Source: Parcubacteria group bacterium GW2011_GWA2_40_23
Lineage (GTDB): Bacteria; Patescibacteriota; Patescibacteriia; UBA11705; JABHMO01
DNA length: 43,702 nucleotides
Direction: 5' to 3'
Assembly (NCBI GenBank): GCA_000996245.1
Contig: LBYP01000007.1
Span: 12,302-56,003 of the forward strand
Program-made: the position numbers and the translations under genes
Notes under the pieces: generated by a model
Databases searched by the model: none
The model's input: the letters and a program-made list of their open reading frames with translations, nothing else
Told to the model about the DNA's origin: nothing
Shown here: one piece after another, positions 39,835 to 43,702 of the stretch
Position numbering within the stretch: position 1 is the first letter of the stretch
How the letters are laid out: every line of letters begins with the position of its first letter

Positions 39835-42039
39835 ATGAAGCACTTAGTCATAGTCGAAAGTCCTACCAAAGCCAGAACCATCTCCAAATTCTTAAGTCGC
39901 GATTACAAGGTCGAATCTTCTTTCGGCCATATTTGCGATTTACCAGCATCAAAACTGGGCGTTGATGTTGATAACAATTTCGAACCAACCTACGTCGTCC
40001 CAGTGAAAGCCAAGAAACAAGTCACCAAATTAAAAGAATTGGCAGCCAAGGCCGATGAAATTATTCTTGCAACAGACCAAGACCGCGAAGGAGAAGCTAT
40101 TGCTTGGCATTTAAAAAATATTTTAAAACCGAAAAAATATACACGCATTGCCTTCCACGAAATTACTAAAAAAGCGATTGATGAGGCCCTTTCAAAACCG
40201 CACGACTTAGATCTCAACGTCGTTGATGCGCAACAGGCGCGTCGTGTGCTCGATCGTTTAGTGGGTTATCAACTTTCACCTTTTTTATGGAAAAAGGTGG
40301 CCCGCGGTTTATCTGCCGGACGCGTACAGAGCGTGGCCGTACGTCTTGTTGTGGAAAAAGAACGTGAACGCGACGCTTTTAAACAAGATGAATACTGGAC
40401 CATTGAAGCTATTTTCTCAAAAGACGAAACCAACAAATTTCCTGGAAAGTTATTTTCAATATCCGGTAAATCACTTGGCAAACTCGGGCTAAAAACAAAC
40501 GATCAAACCGACGAAATCCTCAAAGAATTAGCCGATAAAAATTATTACATCGCCAACATCGAACTGAAGACCAGCAAAAAAACTCCACCAGTCCCCTTCA
40601 CCACATCAACGCTACAACAAGCAGCGAACAATCAATTGAACTTTTCAGCTAAGCAAACCATGATGATTGCTCAAACATTATATGAAGGTGTAAAATTGGG
40701 CACGGAGGGTCAAGGTCTGATTACTTACATGCGTACAGATTCGTTAAATCTTTCTGATTCATATTTAAACCCCGCACGGGAATACATTCAACAACAATTC
40801 GGTGCTGAATATTTACCCAAAGCAGCGGTGAAATATCACACCAAGAGCAAGGGTGCGCAAGAAGCACACGAAGCGATTAGACCAACAGATGTTTTGAAAA
40901 CTCCAGAAAGCGTTCAACAACATTTGGATGCGAATCAATACAAACTATATAAATTGATTTGGGAAAGAACTTTAGCCACTCAAATGACTGCTGCTGTTAT
41001 CGATGCCACAGCATTAGACATCAACGATGAAACCGATAAATATACTTTTAGAGCAACCGGACAAACCGTTAAATTCCCGGGATTCTTAAAAGTCTATCCA
41101 ACTGGCACTAAGGAAATCACTTTGCCAACGCTCGAAGTCAAAGACAAGGTTAAAGCAGAGGAGATGAAGTCTGAACAACATTTTACTCAACCTCCAGCAC
41201 GCTATACGGAAGCTTCTTTGGTCAAAGTTTTGGAAGAATATGGCATTGGACGTCCATCAACTTATGCGCCGACCATTGCCACCATTCAAGAACGCGGTTA
41301 TGTAGAAAAAGAAGCCAAAGCCTTAAAACCGACCGAGATTGGCTGCCTCGTCAACGATATTTTAGTTGAACATTTTAAAGATATTGTTGATTATGAATTT
41401 ACGGCTGATATGGAAAAACAATTTGATGAAATAGAAGCTGGCAAAAAAGAATGGCAACCAGTTATTGCAAAATTCTATGGACCTTTTAAAAAAAACCTAG
41501 ATGAAAAGACGGCTGAATTAACAAAAAAAGGTTTAACCGAAGAAAAAACAGATGAAATCTGCGACAAATGTGGCTCGCCCATGGTTATAAAAGTGAGCCG
41601 ACATGGAAAATTCTTGGCTTGTTCCAAATATCCTGAATGCAAAAACACAAAATCAATTGATGACAATGGCAAAATTGAAGCTAAAGAACCAGAAAAATTG
41701 CTAGATGAAAAATGTCCAGATTGCGGCTCGCCACTTACCGAGAAACACGGCCGCTTTGGTCCCTTTATTGGTTGTTCAAATTATCCTAAATGTAAATACA
41801 TTCAAAAGAAAGATTATGGCACCGGCGTTCATTGCCCACAATGCGAAACTGGTGAGATAGTCAGCAAACGCACTCGTGGTGGTAAAATCTTTTTTGCTTG
41901 TAATAAATATCCTGATTGTAAATTCGCACTCTGGAGCAAACCAACTGGAGAAAAATGCCCGACTTGTCTCTCTCTCATGGTTTATGCCGCAGACAATAAG
42001 ACAGTTTGCAGCAGTAAGGATTGTCCGACGAATAAATAG
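39835..42039 (+). CDS. topA: DNA topoisomerase I
   Basis: This 734-aa type IA topoisomerase relaxes negative supercoils. The Toprim domain opens the protein (MKHLVIVESPTKARTISKFL; acidic triad in TDQDREGEAIAWH, about 80-92). The catalytic tyrosine lies in TYMRTDSLNLS (about 298). EASLVKVLEEYGIGRPSTYAPTIATIQERGYV is the conserved cleft region. Four C-terminal cysteine zinc modules follow from about 578: CDKCGSPM...CSKYPEC, CPDCGSPL...CSNYPKC, CPQCETGE...CNKYPDC and a shorter CPTC...CSSKDC. It has its own promoter and is the last gene of the plus-strand run. Confidence 0.96.
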   Translation: MKHLVIVESPTKARTISKFLSRDYKVESSFGHICDLPASKLGVDVDNNFEPTYVVPVKAKKQVTKLKELAAKADEIILATDQDREGEAIAWHLKNILKPKKYTRIAFHEITKKAIDEALSKPHDLDLNVVDAQQARRVLDRLVGYQLSPFLWKKVARGLSAGRVQSVAVRLVVEKERERDAFKQDEYWTIEAIFSKDETNKFPGKLFSISGKSLGKLGLKTNDQTDEILKELADKNYYIANIELKTSKKTPPVPFTTSTLQQAANNQLNFSAKQTMMIAQTLYEGVKLGTEGQGLITYMRTDSLNLSDSYLNPAREYIQQQFGAEYLPKAAVKYHTKSKGAQEAHEAIRPTDVLKTPESVQQHLDANQYKLYKLIWERTLATQMTAAVIDATALDINDETDKYTFRATGQTVKFPGFLKVYPTGTKEITLPTLEVKDKVKAEEMKSEQHFTQPPARYTEASLVKVLEEYGIGRPSTYAPTIATIQERGYVEKEAKALKPTEIGCLVNDILVEHFKDIVDYEFTADMEKQFDEIEAGKKEWQPVIAKFYGPFKKNLDEKTAELTKKGLTEEKTDEICDKCGSPMVIKVSRHGKFLACSKYPECKNTKSIDDNGKIEAKEPEKLLDEKCPDCGSPLTEKHGRFGPFIGCSNYPKCKYIQKKDYGTGVHCPQCETGEIVSKRTRGGKIFFACNKYPDCKFALWSKPTGEKCPTCLSLMVYAADNKTVCSSKDCPTNK

Positions 42040-42062
42040 TAACGTACTTAACGGTAGCCGTA

Positions 42063-42096
42063 GAGGTAGGGGTTCAAGATTTTGAACCCCTACCTC
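42063..42096 (+). repeat. REP-like 34-bp palindrome, upstream copy
   Basis: GAGGTAGGGGTTCAA and its complement pair around GATT; cgattaatacc follows. Related copies lie inside the transposase gene (42511-42544) and at its end (42788-42821), all in the same orientation, with a degenerate one near 43205-43231. The rest of 42097-42228 shows no gene. Confidence 0.8.
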
Positions 42097-42228
42097 GATT
42101 AATACCGCAAAATTTCACCACCACATCCATCGACCACCTAGATTAAAACATCCATTTCTTTTGGTTGTTTTTTGTTCGCCTAAAATTGGATTTTGTTAAA
42201 TTGACTGATAAGTTAATAATATCCCCAT

Positions 42229-42810
42229 ATGGCATTCAACCATATAAATTATTTTCGGCGATCCACTCGCTTACCAGGCTATAATTATGCACGACCTGGA
42301 ATGTATTTTGTTACTATCTGTACCCATAAAAAAGAAATGCTCTTTGGAGAAATTAAATCGAATCAAATAGTACTAAGTGATTTAGGCGATAATGTCGAAT
42401 ATTATTGGAAAGAAATTCCAAAACATTTTCCGAATACAACTTTGCAGGAATATGTTGTTATGCCTAATCATTTTCATGGAATTATTGTTATTTCTGCCAC
42501 TCTAACCGCTGATGTAGGGGTTCAAAATTTTGAACCCCTACATCGATTAATACCACACAATGCCTTCCAAAAAATCATCCCTAAATCAATTGGCTCCATC
42601 GTCCGTGGCTTCAAAATCGGCGTAACAAAATGGTCCCGTAATAATGGGAAAAATTATATCGTTTGGCAAAGAAACTTTTATGAGCATATTATTCGTAATG
42701 AAATTGAATTATTAAATATTAAAAAATATATTATAAATAATCCTCAAGAGTGGGCTAACGATCCGGAGAAACAAGCACATGACCAAAGAGGTAGAGGTTC
42801 AAAATTTTGA
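42229..42810 (+). CDS. REP-associated tyrosine transposase (Y1/HUH, RAYT-like)
   Basis: This 193-aa protein is a single Y1_Tnp-type nuclease of the IS200/REP-associated class, which nicks single-stranded DNA at hairpins. The N-terminal FRRSTRLPGYNYARPGMYFVTICTH is typical of RAYTs. The HUH pair is HFH in VMPNHFHGII (about 76-85). The catalytic Tyr is probably in KKYIINNPQEW (about 164-174). Between them lies VGVQNFEPLHRLIP, encoded by an in-frame copy of the flanking palindrome. The last residues (RGRGSKF and stop) are encoded by the next copy. The three copies suggest that this enzyme mobilises these hairpins. Confidence 0.9.
   Translation: MAFNHINYFRRSTRLPGYNYARPGMYFVTICTHKKEMLFGEIKSNQIVLSDLGDNVEYYWKEIPKHFPNTTLQEYVVMPNHFHGIIVISATLTADVGVQNFEPLHRLIPHNAFQKIIPKSIGSIVRGFKIGVTKWSRNNGKNYIVWQRNFYEHIIRNEIELLNIKKYIINNPQEWANDPEKQAHDQRGRGSKF
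42511..42544 (+). repeat. REP-like palindrome inside the transposase ORF
   Basis: GATGTAGGGGTTCAA and its complement; the arm ends differ from the upstream copy (GATG/CATC against GAGG/CCTC) with pairing kept, and cgattaatacca follows as upstream. It is translated in frame between the HUH and Tyr motifs. Confidence 0.8.
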
Positions 42811-42821
42811 ACCCCTACCTC
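42788..42821 (+). repeat. REP-like palindrome at the end of the transposase gene
   Basis: GAGGTAGAGGTTCAA...TTGAACCCCTACCTC with one arm mismatch. It supplies the stop codon of the transposase. Confidence 0.8.
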
Positions 42822-42864
42822 GATTAACATTCTATGAATGTTAACAATTTAAGAAATTTTTTTG

Positions 42865-42900
42865 TAATAGAAAAGAGGGGTCGCATGAACCCTTCCTTCT
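42865..42900 (-). terminator. Likely terminator of the 37-aa gene
   Basis: On the minus strand AGAAGGAAGGGT pairs imperfectly with ACCCCTCTTTTCT around TCATGCG. It begins just after the stop at 42905. Confidence 0.5.
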
Positions 42901-42904
42901 TCTG

Positions 42905-43018
42905 TTATTCTACCGAGTGATAGGGATTCATGTGTCCCCAAAGAACAAGCGGCAGAAACAAGGAAAGAACCATAGCCGCAAAGCAAAAGATCGGAAAGAA
43001 CTGGGTCGCCGAGGGCAT
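42905..43018 (-). CDS. 37-aa single-pass membrane peptide
   Basis: This ORF is too short for the track, which shows two overlapping longer frames instead. ATG at 43018 has GGAGG exactly 5 nt upstream and lies about 40 bp from a near-perfect promoter. The product begins MPSATQFFPIFCFAAMVLSL and continues FLPLVLWG, one hydrophobic helix (about 8-28), then HMNPYHSVE. G+C is higher than in the neighbours. No family is recognised. It could be a small membrane regulator or a toxin-like peptide; nothing proves either. The expression signals, not conservation, support it. Confidence 0.55.
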   Translation of the reverse strand: MPSATQFFPIFCFAAMVLSLFLPLVLWGHMNPYHSVE

Positions 43019-43056
43019 GACTTCCTCCAAGCAAATTTTTCTCCGTTACAATTGTA

Positions 43057-43085
43057 AGTATAGCACACTTTCGCTGTTTTGTCAA
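43057..43085 (-). promoter_or_regulatory. Promoter of the 37-aa peptide gene
   Basis: TTGACA, 17 bp, TATACT on the minus strand with TGC before the -10. It resembles lipoprotein promoter P1, sharing GTGCTATA. Confidence 0.7.
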
Positions 43086-43150
43086 TAAGTGTCAATAAGA
43101 CAGAAGAAAATTTATTCAAATTTAGGGAAAAAACCCCTTATAAAACCTCC

Positions 43151-43176
43151 ACGTGCAGGTCTAGCCCTGCACGTAC
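43151..43176. repeat. Degenerate copy of the GTACGTGCAGG palindrome
   Basis: acgtgcagg, tctagc, cctgcacgtac: the same arms as 1710-1737 with a changed centre. Confidence 0.6.
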
Positions 43177-43245
43177 AAAACAGGACAATCTCGTACCTGT
43201 CCGTCGGAGTTCAAAATCTTGAATCCCTAGAGCTGTAAAGCAACA

Positions 43246-43343
43246 AAAAAGGCCCTGAAAAAATCAGGACCTTTTTAGTGTAGGGATCTGGATAAAAACC
43301 CCAAAACATTGTTGATGATAGGGTTGTCACAGATACCCTACGT
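43246..43343 (-). ncRNA. Candidate small RNA 1
   Basis: TTGTAT, 17 bp, TATACT (43377-43349) on the minus strand precedes a transcript of about 98 nt. An outer stem GTAGGGTATCTG / CAGATCCCTAC (one bulged U) encloses an inner stem AACCC/GGGTT whose loop contains TATCATCAACA. The terminator AAAGGTCCTGA / TCAGGGCCTTTT has a T-run and ends near 43246. CCTATCATCAACA is the exact complement of the predicted 5' end of RNA 2. A short ATG frame (MFWGFYPDPY...) starts in the loop, but it has no Shine-Dalgarno and runs into the terminator. Confidence 0.5.
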
Positions 43344-43387
43344 TTGAAAGTATAGCGGAAACAAGTGCAAAATACAAGCAAAACAGA

Positions 43388-43479
43388 CTATAATCAAGAA
43401 AGCAAAAAAACAAGAAAACAAATAATGAGACCACTTAATAGTAAAACTTATTGCTTTTTTGCTTTCTTGTTTTTTTGAT
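43388..43479. repeat. CAAGAAAGCAA inverted repeat between the two RNA units
   Basis: taatcaagaaagcaaaaaaa and, 40 bp on, ttgctttcttgtttttttga as its approximate inverse. The same element occurs at 8045 and 31370. Confidence 0.55.
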
Positions 43480-43502
43480 TAACGCTCACCTGTTTGTTTG
43501 GA

Positions 43503-43565
43503 AACGAAAACTCCTAGACCAAAAGCCCAGGAGTTCTCTTTTTGAGGTTTTACCTATCATCAACA
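43503..43565 (-). ncRNA. Candidate small RNA 2
   Basis: TTGACA, 17 bp, TATACT (43599-43571) on the minus strand predicts a start near 43565. The transcript is about 60 nt. Its 5' end TGTTGATGATAGG is exactly complementary to the loop region of RNA 1, then a small AGGT/ACCT hairpin, then the terminator AACTCCT/AGGAGTT followed by TTCGTTT. A leaderless ATG frame (MLMIGKTSKREL...) is possible, so a very short mRNA or an attenuated leader are alternatives. Confidence 0.5.
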
Positions 43566-43609
43566 TAACTAGTATAGCAAACTTTTGCTTACTTGTCAAT
43601 AGCACGTTC

Positions 43610-43668
43610 TAGCTCATAAAAACTGTTACCGAAAACCTAGTGGATAGCTCATAAATGGGTTACCGTAG
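43610..43668 (-). promoter_or_regulatory. Direct repeats upstream of RNA 2
   Basis: On the minus strand CGGTAAC...TTTATGAGCTA occurs twice, about 40 bp apart, directly upstream of the RNA 2 promoter. A TAGTC-N6-GACTA inverted repeat lies beyond. They could be binding sites for a regulator. Confidence 0.35.
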
Positions 43669-43702
43669 TCGTATATGACTATGGAAACAAGAAATAACAT
43701 CT

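Noticed and set aside
42849-43119. 78-aa and 63-aa minus-strand ORFs
   Set aside because: They start inside or upstream of the predicted promoter and lack a Shine-Dalgarno; the 37-aa frame fits the signals better.
43259-43342. Short ORF MFWGFYPDPY... in RNA 1 as a leader peptide gene
   Set aside because: No Shine-Dalgarno, and the frame runs through the terminator hairpin.
1-43702. CRISPR array, tRNA or rRNA genes
   Set aside because: Repeats are palindromic, few and irregularly spaced, with no spacer array or cas genes. No tRNA cloverleaf or rRNA segment was recognised by eye; a tRNAscan or Infernal run would settle this.
1-43702. Recoded UGA as in Gracilibacteria/Absconditabacteria
   Set aside because: RF2 is present and several genes end sensibly at TGA; core genes have no in-frame TGA in the supplied frames.

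Overview
The window reads as a chromosomal fragment of an AT-rich, gene-dense Patescibacteria (CPR) bacterium, most likely of the Parcubacteria type. This rests on gene content and style, not on a database search. The signs are very short intergenic gaps, TAATATG stop/start junctions, an anaerobic NrdD/NrdG pair, divergent housekeeping genes, an adhesin-like protein of 3,880 residues with a pilin-like N-terminus, and many small palindromic repeats between genes. TGA is used as a stop and RF2 is present, so the standard bacterial code applies.

Layout. 0-2 kb: GIY-YIG protein, a repeat island, NAD-dependent sugar epimerase, two covarying palindromes. 1.8-4.3 kb (minus): htrA, prfB and a 55-aa membrane protein. 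4.5-7.8 kb (minus): class III ribonucleotide reductase. Here nrdD stops after its zinc site, and the glycyl-radical segment lies in a separate in-frame 46-aa ORF beyond a repeat, followed by nrdG and a small membrane protein. 8.2-9.5 kb (minus): a GC-rich cassette of three tandem receiver-like genes with its own promoter and terminator, flanked by 27-bp direct repeats. 9.7-12.3 kb: ftsA-ftsZ. 12.4-31.3 kb (minus): hisS, rpsU, yqeY, two pilin-headed surface proteins (731 and 3,880 aa), two membrane-anchored TSP3-repeat proteins, ybeY and dgkA. 31.5-35.1 kb: lepB divergent from an LCP ligase gene and der. 35.2-37.3 kb: an unknown protein, pth, a repeat island and a GC-rich cassette for a Tyr-rich lipoprotein with tandem consensus promoters. 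37.4-42.0 kb (plus): dprA, folC, topA. 42.0-43.7 kb: a REP-associated (Y1/HUH) transposase with its palindrome before, inside and at the end of the gene, a 37-aa membrane peptide with ideal expression signals, and two tandem small-RNA-like units whose predicted transcripts share 13 nt of perfect complementarity.

Functional themes. The core covers translation (RF2, HisRS, S21, YqeY, Pth, Der, YbeY), division (FtsA/FtsZ), envelope work (DgkA, LCP, LepB, HtrA), DNA uptake and topology (DprA, TopA) and anaerobic dNTP synthesis. The accessory part is a cell-surface adhesion locus plus short insert-like units (receiver triplet, lipoprotein, 37-aa peptide, paired RNAs). Each unit has a TTGACA-like/17-bp/TATAAT-like promoter, and most have a strong hairpin terminator. 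They sit in or next to repeat islands. These units, the split NrdD and the RNA pair are the most unusual content.
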